41,877 bases of DNA from Fidelibacterota bacterium (GTDB taxonomy: Bacteria; Fidelibacterota; Marinisomatia; Marinisomatales; UBA1611): positions 1-41,877 of the forward strand of contig JABHKE010000164.1 in assembly GCA_018692355.1 (NCBI GenBank), given 5' to 3'. Of this stretch, positions 1-10,500 are shown in pieces. The translations under genes and the position numbers were made by a program. The notes beneath the pieces were generated by a model that was not told the origin of the DNA, searched no databases, and worked only from the letters and a program-made list of their open reading frames with translations. Positions within the stretch are counted from its first letter, which is position 1. Every line of letters starts with the position of its first letter.

Positions 1-1099
1 AACCGCCCCACCATCTGCAATCGTCATGGCATCATCACCATCCGTATATTCAATTAAAGGTGTCTGCAAGGATGTAGAAGCAACCTGGGTTACAGATGTG
101 ATTGATGTAGCACCAGTTACAACTCCCGCATCAACATTAACTGTCCCATCCAAAACAATAGCTGATCCTGTAGCTGGGTTTAAATTTAATGCAGCTGCTG
201 AAGTCAATGTTATTGCTCCAGAAGATGTACTAATACTTACTGCTCCATCTCCCGCAACGATATCATCAGCAGCCAATGATGAAGCTGTTATATTACCCCC
301 TGAGATTGTACCACCAACAGTCAAATTGCCACTGGTGGTAACGGCTCCGCCATCTGAAATCGTTATAGCCAGATCACCATCAGTGTAATCAATTGTGGCT
401 GTCTGTAAGGATGTCCCTACAGATAAATCACCAGTTACAGATGTTGTTGGTGCTGTTATCGCTAAAGTACCATCCGTAGCATTGGAAATGGATTCTCCAT
501 GACCAAAGGCTAGATCGTTATCTGTTATTGTTAGATCTCCTGTAATTGTAGCATTACCACTAGTTGTAATAGCACCACCATCCGCAATGGTTATGGCTAA
601 ATCACCATCGGTATAGTCAATTGTGGCTGTTTCAACTGAGCCAGCGGTTTGAATGCCTGCACTAAATTGAGCTTCCTGGCCAAATGTAACTGCACCACCA
701 TCTGCAATCGTCATGGCATCATCACCATCCGTATATTCAATTAGAGGTGTCTGCAAAGATGTAGAAGCAACCTGGGTTACAGATGTGATTGATGTAGCAC
801 CTGTTACAACACCCGCATCAACATTAACCGTCCCATCCAAAACAATAGCTGACCCTGTAGCTGGGTTTAAATTTAATGCAGCTGCTGAAGTCAATGTTAT
901 TGCTCCAGAAGATGTACTAATGCTTACTGCTCCATCTCCCGCAACGATATCATTTGCCATTAAAGATGATGCAGTTATATTACCCCCCGAGATTGTACCA
1001 CCAACAGTCAAATCACCACTGGTGGTAACGGCTCCGCCATCTGAAATCGTTATAGCCAGATCACCATCAATGTAATCAATCGTAGCCGTCTGTAAGGAT
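1..1099. repeat. Long direct repeat, 687-bp period, inside the fibre-like gene
   Basis: Bases 1 to about 412 match 688 to about 1099 with few differences. The offset is 687 bp (229 codons), so reading frame is kept. The left copy may start before the window. The repeat encodes TIADGGA and TDGDLAI-type units. The near-identity implies recent duplication or gene conversion. Confidence 0.9.
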
Positions 1100-3627
1100 T
1101 CCCCTACTATAACATTATCCGATACATCGAGAGCACCATTTAGATCCACTGTATTTGCAGTAATCTCAACCTCTATATCTGCGTCAATATCTAATTGACC
1201 ATCAATAGTAGAACTTATCTTTAAAGCATTGTCCCTAAACTGCATCTGTCTGCTGTCACCTAAAAGTATACCTGTATCTTGGACATGTGTTAAAGTTACA
1301 TCTCCATCCTCACCTAGACTTAACACTGCAGCATCCGAAGCAAGATTTAAATCATCACCAATAGTCAAATCATCCGTAGATGTGAGCTGCTCAGCTGATA
1401 CTGTGGCAGAAGCTGTCACATTTCCCGTTACAGTCTGGGCTCCTGATGCTAATGTTCCACTTGTATTCAAATTCTCATTATCAAACGATATAGTTCCTCC
1501 AGAGTCTGTGATACTCCCGGTCGCTAGTATCAATGTTCCATCAATACTGGCCTGATCAGATACTGTCACATTTCCCGTTACAGTCTGGGCTCCTGATGCT
1601 AATGTTCCACTTGTATTCAAATTCTCATTATCAAACGATATAGTTCCTCCAGAGTCTGTAATCAAGCCATCACTGATACTCACAGTCCCAACATCTGCGC
1701 TGGATCCTGTAAGAGTTGTAAATGTACCAGCAACAGGAGCTGTGCCACCAATTATGGTATTATTAATGGTCCCCCCTGATATCGTTAAATCATCTGCAAC
1801 ATAAGTATCTGCTACTGCTGTACCCTGCCATGTACCTGATGCTATAGTCCCTACTTGATCAATTGTACTTTCATTCCCAGTTGTAAGTACTATCCCTGTA
1901 GTATCCGGAAAAGTTATTGTACGATCAGCGGTAGGATCTTCAAGTGCAATAGTAGTTTCAAAATCATCGTTAGTTTCACCTTCTAATACTATAGGTGTAG
2001 CACCAGATAGGGTACCTGTCGATGTTGCTTCAACTCCTGTTAAATTAGAACCATCACCGCTGAATGAATTTGCTGTTATAGTACCTACAGTTGTCAGATT
2101 CTCATCTCCAAAAGAAATAGAACCATCTGCATCTGTGATAGAACCATCTGCTAATGTAAGATTCCCAACCGTAGACCCGGTGGCTAGTGTTGCCCTACCC
2201 GAATTCAGCGTTCCCGTCGTAGAGATATTCACTTCTCCAAACGAGATTAAACCGCCAGAATCTACGATGTAACCATCTGCAAGGGTCAGGTTGCCAATTG
2301 TAGTATTGGATCCTAGTATTGCCCTACCGGAACTTATACTACCACTCGTGGATACATCATTATCTCCAAATGAGATCGAACCGTCTGCATCTGTGATGGA
2401 GCCATCTGCAAGGGTCAGGTTGCCAATTGTAGAACCGGTTGCTAGTGTTGCCGTACCGGAGCTTAGTGTACCCAATGTTGAGATAGCATCGTTGCCAAAT
2501 GAGATTGTATCTGATGATGACGTTATTGAACCATCTGATAATGTAAGGTCGCCTATTTCAGAGCCAGCCCCAAGGATTGTTACACCTGCGCTTAGTGTAC
2601 CTGTTGTTGAAAGATCTTCATCACCGAAAGAAATATTCCCTCCTGCTGTAATCGTTCCATCTCCCAAAGTTATATTACCAAGAGAAGACCCGGCTCCAGC
2701 ACTAAGTGTACCTGTTGTTGAAAGATCTTCATCACCGAAAGAAATATTACCTCCTGCTGTAATCGTTCCATCTCCCAAAGTTATATTACCAAGGGAAGAC
2801 CCGGCTTCTGCGCTGAGTGTACCTGTTGTTGATATATTTTCGTCACCGAAAGAAATAGCCCCACTATCATCTGTAATTGTTCCGCTGTCCAAGGTCAGAC
2901 TACCTACAGAAATAATACCATCAGCTACAAGGGCTGTCGGTATACCCCATTCTCCCGAACCATCACCATCAGATATCCATGACTGACCATTAGTACCTGG
3001 AGATGTAATCCCATATTCGACTTTACTTCCAGAAAGAACCCCATCTTCCGTCAAATCAGTCAAATTTGAATCCAGTTGTTGGTATACCGCAAGTGTATCA
3101 TATAATTCTGCACTAGTAGTATAACTTTCAAGAGAATCTTTCATAACATAAACGTCTAGGTCTGGCAGATTTATTAAATTGTCATAATTGGCGGTTTTTG
3201 CGTATCCTGACGTATCTGATAATATAGAATAGAACACTGATGTAAGTAGTTGCCGAGGTGATAATGTAGAACCTTCAACAGATAATTCAAGAAAAGCTTC
3301 TTGCGGTATAGTTGTAAAAGGGTTTGTATTGCCCAATACAGTGCTGATAATCCCATTGATGACGTTTACTTCCTGAGCCTCTTCCCAAATTGGGTCAACT
3401 CCATCTACACTATTGTATACACGGAATATTACTTCATAGCTACCATCTTCAGTGGGGCTTCCATCAGCTTTGGTAATTAATCCCTGATAAGAAATACGCC
3501 TTGGTACAGATTCAATGGTGTTATTTTCAACATTATTAATCTTTATTTTATTTTGTACTGGTCTAGATCGATTTTGACCAAAAACAGTAATTGTTATTAA
3601 TACGAGTAGCAATGATATTTTCTTCAT
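1..3627 (-). CDS. Secreted repeat-rich fibre/adhesin-like protein, C-terminus beyond the window
   Basis: The frame is open from an ATG at 3627 to the window edge (1209 codons, no stop), so the C-terminus is missing. Residues 1-18 (MKKISLLLVLITITVFGQ) look like a signal peptide. Residues of about 35-150 carry the module with RRISYQGLITKADG, EVIFRVYNS and LSPRQLLTSVFYSI. That module is common at the N-terminus of large extracellular and tail-fibre-like proteins of Bacteroidetes and relatives. The rest is low-complexity, beta-rich repeats (GDGTITAGGNISFGDE, TDGDLAITIADGGA) in Gly, Ser, Thr, Asp and Ala, with almost no Cys. It is the last visible gene of the secretin cluster, 50 bp after the PKD-like gene, so it may be a client of that machine. 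This link is inferred from position only. A phage-type tail fibre or a surface adhesin are the alternatives. The function is unknown. Confidence 0.85.
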   Translation of the reverse strand, partial: MKKISLLLVLITITVFGQNRSRPVQNKIKINNVENNTIESVPRRISYQGLITKADGSPTEDGSYEVIFRVYNSVDGVDPIWEEAQEVNVINGIISTVLGNTNPFTTIPQEAFLELSVEGSTLSPRQLLTSVFYSILSDTSGYAKTANYDNLINLPDLDVYVMKDSLESYTTSAELYDTLAVYQQLDSNLTDLTEDGVLSGSKVEYGITSPGTNGQSWISDGDGSGEWGIPTALVADGIISVGSLTLDSGTITDDSGAISFGDENISTTGTLSAEAGSSLGNITLGDGTITAGGNISFGDEDLSTTGTLSAGAGSSLGNITLGDGTITAGGNISFGDEDLSTTGTLSAGVTILGAGSEIGDLTLSDGSITSSSDTISFGNDAISTLGTLSSGTATLATGSTIGNLTLADGSITDADGSISFGDNDVSTSGSISSGRAILGSNTTIGNLTLADGYIVDSGGLISFGEVNISTTGTLNSGRATLATGSTVGNLTLADGSITDADGSISFGDENLTTVGTITANSFSGDGSNLTGVEATSTGTLSGATPIVLEGETNDDFETTIALEDPTADRTITFPDTTGIVLTTGNESTIDQVGTIASGTWQGTAVADTYVADDLTISGGTINNTIIGGTAPVAGTFTTLTGSSADVGTVSISDGLITDSGGTISFDNENLNTSGTLASGAQTVTGNVTVSDQASIDGTLILATGSITDSGGTISFDNENLNTSGTLASGAQTVTGNVTASATVSAEQLTSTDDLTIGDDLNLASDAAVLSLGEDGDVTLTHVQDTGILLGDSRQMQFRDNALKISSTIDGQLDIDADIEVEITANTVDLNGALDVSDNVIVGESLQTATIDYIDGDLAITISDGGAVTTSGDLTVGGTISGGNITASSLMANDIVAGDGAVSISTSSGAITLTSAAALNLNPATGSAIVLDGTVNVDAGVVTGATSITSVTQVASTSLQTPLIEYTDGDDAMTIADGGAVTFGQEAQFSAGIQTAGSVETATIDYTDGDLAITIADGGAITTSGNATITGDLTITDNDLAFGHGESISNATDGTLAITAPTTSVTGDLSVGTSLQTATIDYTDGDLAITISDGGAVTTSGNLTVGGTISGGNITASSLAADDIVAGDGAVSISTSSGAITLTSAAALNLNPATGSAIVLDGTVNVDAGVVTGATSITSVTQVASTSLQTPLIEYTDGDDAMTIADGGAV
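1413..1659. repeat. Exact 97-bp direct repeat, 150-bp offset
   Basis: Bases 1413-1509 are repeated without a mismatch at 1563-1659. The offset of 150 bp equals 50 codons, so each copy encodes the same segment of the fibre-like protein. Sequence on either side diverges. Confidence 0.9.
2207..2926. repeat. Tandem 43-codon then 37-codon repeats
   Basis: Using the plus-strand word agtgt (or a close variant) as a marker, units begin at 2207, 2336 and 2465 (129-bp period) and then at 2594, 2705 and 2816 (111-bp period). The 37-residue protein unit contains LGNITLGDGTITAGG and ISFGDEDLSTTGTLSAG. The shorter units look like the longer ones with six codons lost. Both periods are multiples of three. 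Confidence 0.85.
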
Positions 3628-3677
3628 GATTACCTTCCGTTGTGTATTATCACATTAGTTTGAATTTGAAAAAATTA

Positions 3678-4859
3678 TTAAGAAACATGTGGAAACCCTG
3701 GTGGTTTTATTGATGGCTCTTCAGATTCTTGTAAGAATACTTTATCTATCAATAGATATACTGCTCCCAACATGAGCGGATATTTACCTAACCTTAATAA
3801 CGGTTTACTTTTCATCTTAAATCGATCTATGCGAGAAATTTTCTTTCTAAATATTTTACCATCTAATATATTAGAAACAGCAGTGCGCAGGGAAGGGTCT
3901 AAACTGTAAATACCAGATTCACTTATTGACGATAAAGGATTTGAAATCGATTTAGTATCAATCCATTCATTATAATTTTTTGGATCAAATATTCTCATTG
4001 AGATGCTCCCATTAGCACCATCAAAGCTCCAGGATATGACATAGGATGCGTTGATAATTTTAGCATTCATGGCAGCACACGAATCTGAAATACAATCAAA
4101 TCTGTATCCCTGAAGTAGGTCATCAGCGTGTAAATCTTTGTTTAGATAAAATTCATAATCGAAACCAAGAGTCTGAATCTGATCCGCAATGATACTGTTA
4201 ACAATTTGAATATCAGCCGGAGTTATTTCATCCTGTACAAGGCCTTGTATTAGAATTCCAGAACTACTTTGGGAAAACATCTCTGAATCTAAAACAGACA
4301 CTTCAAGATCAAACAAATCCATCGATAATTGAACAGAATCGATTAAAGTATCATCAAGAACACTGGAATCAAAATACTCAATAATCAAGGTATCAGTATC
4401 TTCAAAACCAATACGATCTTTAACCTTTAGAATAACTTCTAGTCGCGTACCCAAATCATTATCCGCAATCGTAATATCTAATAGCTGTTTGTAAGTCTGG
4501 ATGCTTTTTAAATACGTACTATCATACGGTTTTACCGACAGTTCTGAAGTAAATTCATTTTCATTATTATATACCAGACCTGGAGCAAAAATCCATTCAA
4601 ATTTTAGTTTAGATCCATCGTTTATAAATGACCGAGATGCATCTAGTAGAATGGAACTCGTTGATTGGACCTTAATATCTGGGCCAGCATCAGCAACGGG
4701 CCTGTTATTTCTTCCGGAGTTGAAAAGGTTACTCTGTCCAAAAAGGATTGTTGTAGATAAAATACAAAGCGAAAATACTCTGTATAGTATATTTGCTATT
4801 CTATTGAGCCCTGTTATTGAATTCATTTTTATGAATATTTGCATTTGTTGTTGATTCAT
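3678..4859 (-). CDS. Exported protein with PKD-like and CsgG/TolB-N-like domains
   Basis: 393 residues. An AGGAG motif 9 nt before the ATG supports this start. A hydrophobic segment at about 25-41 (FSLCILSTTILFGQ) suggests export through a signal sequence or anchor. Residues of about 52-165 resemble a PKD/Ig-like fold (NRPVADAGPDIKVQS, LLDASRSF, LKFEWIF, ITIADNDLG). Residues of about 195-305 resemble the CsgG/TolB-N/LpoB-type fold. The clues are GILIQGLVQDEI, then a helix, then CISDSCAAMNAKIINASYVI, which matches the family pattern of a Cys pair followed by an alpha segment and a beta strand. A basic stretch and a hydrophobic stretch (YPLMLGAVYLLIDKVF) end the protein. It lies 12 bp after the secretin gene. 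Proteins with CsgG-like folds often act at the outer membrane, so a secretin partner or pilotin-like role is possible. Domain calls are by eye and the function is unproven. Confidence 0.72.
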   Translation of the reverse strand: MNQQQMQIFIKMNSITGLNRIANILYRVFSLCILSTTILFGQSNLFNSGRNNRPVADAGPDIKVQSTSSILLDASRSFINDGSKLKFEWIFAPGLVYNNENEFTSELSVKPYDSTYLKSIQTYKQLLDITIADNDLGTRLEVILKVKDRIGFEDTDTLIIEYFDSSVLDDTLIDSVQLSMDLFDLEVSVLDSEMFSQSSSGILIQGLVQDEITPADIQIVNSIIADQIQTLGFDYEFYLNKDLHADDLLQGYRFDCISDSCAAMNAKIINASYVISWSFDGANGSISMRIFDPKNYNEWIDTKSISNPLSSISESGIYSLDPSLRTAVSNILDGKIFRKKISRIDRFKMKSKPLLRLGKYPLMLGAVYLLIDKVFLQESEEPSIKPPGFPHVS

Positions 4860-4871
4860 TAGAACCTGCTC

Positions 4872-6530
4872 CTATGTGTCATTAGAGATCACTGTAGGAG
4901 TAATGAAGATTAGTAGCTCCCGTTGTTCCCTATTTTTATCATTGGATCTGAACAACCATTTAATTAATGGTATATCTCCTAATATCGGCACCTTAGAAGC
5001 AATTTCCTGTTCTGTGTCAAAGATCAGCCCTCCAATTAATAAGGTTTCTCCATTTTTGACCCTTACAGATGTATTCGTGGATCGCGTAGAAATCATAGGG
5101 CGCTGATCTTTACCTACAAACCCTATAATGGATTGAACCACCGCATCAATTTTCATACTTATTATTTTATCTTGATTGACCCGTGGCAATACATCCAATG
5201 AAACATTTACATGCTGGTCTTCATATGTATAAGGATTTGTTCCGAAAACACTTCCTTCACCTTGCGGGACAAGGAGTGGAATCGTTGTCCCGACCACAAT
5301 ATTTGCTGGAGAATTATTCATGGTTGTCACCTGGGGTTCTTGCAATAATTTTGTACTGCCATCATTGGCAAGTATAGATAGTATGGCAGAAACAACAGGC
5401 TTACTTAAAGTAGCAAAATTCATCGTTTGATCTCCCATCAATAAGTAGCCTAAGTCGAAGGAATTTGATGTATCCGTATTTCCACTATTAATGAGACTCA
5501 TGCTCTCTCTCAGGTCCCAATTGATACCAATGATTTCATCGTGTTTTAGGGTGGTTTCAATGAATTTTACCGCAATATTGATTTGTTCAGTTGGAATGTC
5601 CAGAGAACTGATAACCCCTTCGATAAGAGCAAAGTTAGTAGGTATATCAGTTACCATTAAAATATCTTTTTCTCCTGGTTCTACTTTGGTTGATGCCGTT
5701 GATGAAAGTGCTTTTATTTTACCTCTAGGCGTCAGTACTTCCTTTACTGCTTCAGATATCATAGTTCCCGTGGTATAATTGAGTCGAAACATACGGGTCG
5801 TTAATTCCCCACTCATTGTCTGTTTGGTGGTCATAGGCTGTACTACAATGATATTATCTTGCATGAACCATTCATAATTATTCACATGAAGTATTCCATC
5901 CAAAGCTGTTTCTAAAGAAACATCATTAAGATTCATTGTGACTTCACCTTGAACCTCATCTCCCATAATTAGATTAAAATTTTCCTGAGAGACTAACATG
6001 CGAACTACATTTACTAATTTAGCTGCTTGGAAATTCAAGCTAACTCTAGATTCTGGTAGTCGGGTAGTTGGTGATTGGCTGTGACGAGGTGATTTTTTCT
6101 TCCTATTTTTTACCCAAGTTACCTTTAACTTGTGCTTTTTATTTTTCCCCTTAGGACGCTCAATTTTTACTAAATAGTCTGGAACTCGAGTAAAATCCAA
6201 TTTCAGTTGGAGTATTTTCTTTATCTCTTTCTGGTTATTATTTCTAGGAATGCTTATAGCGTATTGATAAAGAGGCCCCTGATTACCCTTTTTAATGAAA
6301 TTACCTCGATCCCAGTTGAGATTCTTGAATAATATAGATACGCTAGGTGGAGCAAAAGTTTCAGTTGTAACGTATTCAAAATTCCCATTATTGAACTCCA
6401 TTACAAGTGTATATGAATTCTCTTTTTCGGTTGTATATATATCTAATAATTGGGGAATATCCTTACCAAACAACACAGATGCGTATATCAGATAGATATA
6501 TGGCTTAAGTATTTGTTTTAAGTATTTCAT
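4872..6530 (-). CDS. pilQ: PilQ/GspD-family secretin (outer-membrane channel)
   Basis: 552 residues with an N-terminal hydrophobic segment (YIYLIYASVLFG) as signal peptide. Domain order, with approximate residues: an AMIN-like beta domain 25-140 with a very basic end (KGKNKKHKLK, NRKKKSPRH); an STN/N0 domain 162-230 (VSLNFQAAKLVNVVRMLV); a secretin N1-type domain 244-315 (TRMFRLNYTT, ILMVTDIPTNFALIEGVI); and the secretin barrel domain 370-549. The barrel shows LLQEPQVTTMNNSPANIVVG, VRVKNGETLLIGGLI and the family signature VPILGDIPLIKWLF, ending in RELLIFITPTVI. The AMIN plus STN order is that of type IV pilus PilQ rather than type II GspD. The gene begins directly after the pilP-like stop, with GGAAGGA 5' of the ATG, so it is probably translationally coupled. 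It should form the outer-membrane ring for this cluster's product. Confidence 0.93.
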   Translation of the reverse strand: MKYLKQILKPYIYLIYASVLFGKDIPQLLDIYTTEKENSYTLVMEFNNGNFEYVTTETFAPPSVSILFKNLNWDRGNFIKKGNQGPLYQYAISIPRNNNQKEIKKILQLKLDFTRVPDYLVKIERPKGKNKKHKLKVTWVKNRKKKSPRHSQSPTTRLPESRVSLNFQAAKLVNVVRMLVSQENFNLIMGDEVQGEVTMNLNDVSLETALDGILHVNNYEWFMQDNIIVVQPMTTKQTMSGELTTRMFRLNYTTGTMISEAVKEVLTPRGKIKALSSTASTKVEPGEKDILMVTDIPTNFALIEGVISSLDIPTEQINIAVKFIETTLKHDEIIGINWDLRESMSLINSGNTDTSNSFDLGYLLMGDQTMNFATLSKPVVSAILSILANDGSTKLLQEPQVTTMNNSPANIVVGTTIPLLVPQGEGSVFGTNPYTYEDQHVNVSLDVLPRVNQDKIISMKIDAVVQSIIGFVGKDQRPMISTRSTNTSVRVKNGETLLIGGLIFDTEQEIASKVPILGDIPLIKWLFRSNDKNREQRELLIFITPTVISNDT

Positions 6531-6944
6531 TTATCCTTCCAGTTTAAGGGTTACACTGTGCTTATACCATTTTAGTAAAACACTATTTTTAGTGATATCT
6601 GTTACTTTGAAATTCTTAATTTGATCTCCTTCACTAATAATTTGTTCATTAATTATTGCTTTGTATCCATTATTAAATTGAGTAATGCCAGTCAAATTGA
6701 ATGAGTTAACGTAAATATTGCTGCGATTATGAAAGAAATCTCTTCCCCAGCTATTTACTGAAAGTTTGATGGGTTCCGAAGAAGAAGTATCAGGGATACT
6801 AAATTTTTCTGTTATGGACGAATTCTGAATCACCACAGGTTGGGATTTGCTGTTAATACCAGTGATTACACCCAAAAATAATTCCAGAAATAATGCCAAA
6901 AGAACTACAATAAAAAAGCCCAGTGTAATCTTTGCTCGTGTCAT
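6531..6944 (-). CDS. pilP: PilP/GspC-like periplasmic linker protein
   Basis: 137 residues. One membrane segment at about 6-28 (ITLGFFIVVLLALFLELFLG) leaves the rest in the periplasm. The C-terminal half fits the homology-region domain of PilP/GspC: SWGRDFFHNR, then GITQFNNGYKAIINEQIISE, then GDQIKNFKV, DITKNSVLLKW and a final VTLKLEG. In type IV pili PilP links the PilN-PilO dimer in the inner membrane to the secretin. Canonical PilP is a lipoprotein, but here a transmembrane anchor replaces the lipobox, as in GspC. The start codon overlaps the pilO-like stop (ATGA, 6941-6944) and the secretin gene follows at once. Similarity is weak and position carries much of the call. Confidence 0.75.
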   Translation of the reverse strand: MTRAKITLGFFIVVLLALFLELFLGVITGINSKSQPVVIQNSSITEKFSIPDTSSSEPIKLSVNSWGRDFFHNRSNIYVNSFNLTGITQFNNGYKAIINEQIISEGDQIKNFKVTDITKNSVLLKWYKHSVTLKLEG

Positions 6945-7495
6945 TCTTCCGCTCCACCATAGGTCAAATATTGCAACTCTGCAACAACACCCTTTGGATC
7001 AATGCTATCCAAATTGAAGAAACATTGTTGGAGATGAAGATGAGTTGAATTCTCCTCCAATATTTCCATGAAATTTCCAACATCGAGAAAATTCCCCGAT
7101 AATTGGAAATTAAGAGAATGACGCTCTAGGTCAATTCGAATATCTTCTACCGTATTATTTAAGGGTGGAAAAGTATTTCGTGGATCAATCTCTAAATTGT
7201 TAATATTCAAATCCATTTCATTTGCCAGATCACTCAAACTCTCAATTTCATTTAATAGATCGGGACCAGATATCCGATGCGATATTAAAATATTTTTCTT
7301 TTTGGTAAAATGTTGGCGGATATTTATAACTTCATCCATGATGCCTGTACCTGATTTAAGTTGAACATCCATGCTACTTAGTTTTGACTTAATTTGTTTA
7401 ATTTCACTTTTTATATTAATACTGTCCCAAACATAGACTGCAATTATCATCACAGTTAGTATTAACAAGATAACATATTTTGTCTTTTGGTTCAT
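6941..7495 (-). CDS. pilO: PilO-like inner-membrane protein
   Basis: 184 residues. There is a short cytoplasmic N-terminus, one membrane helix (about 7-24, YVILLILTVMIIAVYVW), a coiled coil (about 26-70, IKSEIKQIKSKLSSMDVQLK) and a C-terminal alpha/beta domain (about 75-180). Its LNFQLSGNFLDVGNFMEILE strand-helix is typical of the PilO/GspM ferredoxin-like fold. PilO pairs with PilN, and here its partner would be the PilN-like end of the 2110-residue protein encoded 6 bp upstream. Gene order (PilMN fusion, PilO, PilP, PilQ) is the standard one, which strengthens a call that sequence alone would leave uncertain. Confidence 0.8.
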   Translation of the reverse strand: MNQKTKYVILLILTVMIIAVYVWDSINIKSEIKQIKSKLSSMDVQLKSGTGIMDEVINIRQHFTKKKNILISHRISGPDLLNEIESLSDLANEMDLNINNLEIDPRNTFPPLNNTVEDIRIDLERHSLNFQLSGNFLDVGNFMEILEENSTHLHLQQCFFNLDSIDPKGVVAELQYLTYGGAEE

Positions 7496-7501
7496 GTTTA
7501 C

Positions 7502-10500
7502 CTATAAGACCAAATTAATTGAAAAGGATGTTTGCCCATTATTTATTTCTTGTCCATTACTGAAATCCACTATATCGAACCAGCCACTACTTTCCAATGA
7601 AGTACGGAAAGGAGTCACCAAAGTAGATGCCTGTTCTAGGTTTTGGTTATAAAACCCATTTAAGGTAATGATAAGTTTGGGATCTCCTGATTTTGTTAGT
7701 TTGTCCCACACTCTATCATTCGCGAGATGGCTGGATATAATTTTGTTTAGGGCCAATTCTGTAACTCGAAAACTATCAGGAATCTTATTACTCAAGTATT
7801 TGAGCATCGCCACCATGTTAGTAGACAGAGTTTTATCTTCATTAATGAGTTCCTGAAAAGTATTTGCTACCGAGTTTTGATTCTCAACGATTTCCTTTAT
7901 TTCTTGACGCATGGTTAGTAAAGAAAGTTCAGAATATTTGTTCGGAAGGCTCGCTTCCAGAGGCTCAATCTTACTGCGTTGCGCATAAGCTGCCAATGAG
8001 CACACCATTACCAGAACCAAAAGCGCATTCTGTAGGATGCGGTTAGTTGCAAAGTAGCGGTATTCTTCCTTGTGTTTAACAGGAAGCAGATTCAGTTTTG
8101 AATAAGGATCCATCAACAAACCCAAGTTGGCTGTATAATCCAGTTCAATGGTATTCTTTTTGATCATTTCATCTTTTATTGCAACCTGTTGATATTTATT
8201 TTGGATTCTGTCCAAAGAACGATCTAGGTCTTTCAATATCAATTCATACTCTATTTCTCTATCTCTAAATTCCTTTAATTCTTTTTCAAGGATCTCAATG
8301 CGATTACCATAGTTAAATGAATGTCCCTTCAGCCCATTGAGGCTTTTCTCTAAATCTTCAATATCATTTTTCTCTTTGGTGATTTGTAATTCTAATCTGT
8401 TACAAAGGTCTTCCATGTTTTTAATTTTTTTCTGGCTAATTTTTTCCGATTCATTCCTCGCATATTGAATTGATGATTTCTTTTTTTGGAGTTGTGCAAT
8501 ATCCTGTTCGGTTTGAATAATTTCATTAAAAAGTACTTTGGAGCGCGTTTTCATATCAGCCAAATCCATATAACTTCGCATTTTATTTTCTGGAATATTC
8601 CATAACCATTCATCTTCTGCAGTTGTAGGCTCTTGTTCATAAATTGAATACTCCAAAACCTTTTTCATGTCTTTGTTGACCCTGGATAACTCCTTATCAA
8701 GGATGGCTATTTCAACCCTTTTATCTTTCAGGTCTTTTTCCATATCTTGTAATAAGGTATCCAGTTTATTTTTTTCTTTCGTTTTTATTTCAATCAGGTT
8801 ATGTAATTCTTCAACACGTTCATTGAGCATGGTTTTGATAGGTGGATAAATATCCTTAATATGGTTTAATCGAGCCAAAACATCTTGGTGATGACCCTTG
8901 ACTCCTTCTATATTATTATTATTAAACTTTTTCAACTTTTCAATCTTTTCAAGATCGGCCTGGAATGTTTCAAGATCATTATCTATAAGTTTCAGAGAAT
9001 TTTCAATCTCTGATTCTTGACCTCGCATCGTATCCAAAGCCTCATTAAGATCATTGATGGTTTTTTCCAAGTGGGCTACATGAGTTAGAAGATCTTGGCC
9101 CATGTTAACCAAAGTTTGTAGCTGATCTTTATCATTCTTGATTTTTTTGTTCTTTTGGTTCCTTTTAGGTATTTTAGATATACTGACCATTTCTTGATTG
9201 GGAATCTTGATTTTGTTGTTGAGCGTTTGAATCTCAGATAAAGTATCATTATAAATTTCATCTAGTTTCCTAAGACTACGCTCTAGTTCAAGCATATTTT
9301 CTTTGATGGTGTGGTGATCTTCCTGATGTTGAACTAAATCTTTTTTATTTTTTTCCAAAAAGAATATTAACTCTTTTTCTTGCTCCTGAAATTCATCTTG
9401 TTGGTTTTTGATATCAGATTTTGTCTTAGTGATTTTAATTAAAACCTTTTTCAGGTTTTCTTTGTGACCAGAAAGGACCTGAGGGCTTTTTTCCTTTTTT
9501 TCTTTTAAAAATTCAAGTTGATTCTGGATTTTTTTCAACTCATCATCATCAGATTTTAATTGCTGCTTTAATTCTTTCATATCAATGATCACATCTTGTT
9601 GTTCAAGGGCTTCTTCAATGGGCCGAACTGCCTGATCGTGTTCATTTTTAATTATATTAATTTTGTTAGAAATCTCCGCTAATATTTCTTCAAGTTTGGT
9701 TGTGATATTTTTTTGTGAGCGAGCCTCTTTTATAGGGATCTGATCAATCTCTAGTTGAATACTGTTTATCTTATATTTTACATTTTTGTTCAATTGAAGA
9801 AACTCTATTTCTTTTTTAGATAACAAACTATTTTTTTGATCAAGCTTATCTTTCAAATTTTGAATAATTTTCTCAGCCGTGGCAATTTTCTTTTCTGCAC
9901 TAACAATTTTAGCCGTAATTGTCTTCTTTCGCCCTCCATGAGGCTTAAGTTTTGTAAGGATTTTTTTACTATTAGAGCGATAGCGAATCATAAAGGTCTG
10001 ATAACGCTTTTCAATACGCTCGAATACAAGGTTTACTTCAACTATTTCTTCCCGGTCTAGGACTATACTTTCATCTGCCAATGCTTGCGCCGCTGCTACG
10101 GGATCAACATCTTTCTTCAAACGAACAAAACCATCCTGTAAAAATAAAAGGTATGAATTTGATTGCTTCCGTAAAATATTCTTTTCCAAAACTTTATTCT
10201 GTTCTTCTGATTTATTCCTCTCCTTTTCTAATAGGCTTTCCCATTCACTCTTTTTATCTTCAAGAATATCAAGCCTTTGTTGTAAGGCGTGGCCACGCTT
10301 CAGATCACGGTACCAACTTTTTATATCCTTTTCCCATCCAGAAATCTGTGACAATTTTTTCTTTTTCTTTTCCGCAAGTGACGAATTTTTTCTATCCCTA
10401 TCAACTATAAGTTTTTCTATTTCTTTTGTACTTTTAGCCAAATTAGTTTCAATCGACTTCTGTTTTTTTGCTAGGGTAGTTCGTTCCTTCTTGAAAAAAG

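Noticed and set aside
26-2986. Several plus-strand ORFs of 108-231 codons that resemble each other
   Set aside because: They are antisense shadows of the minus-strand repeat gene, which is open for 1209 codons with a signal peptide. Their similarity only reflects the underlying repeats.
3174-3356. 60-codon minus-strand ORF
   Set aside because: It lies in another frame within the N-terminal module of the repeat protein and has no family resemblance.
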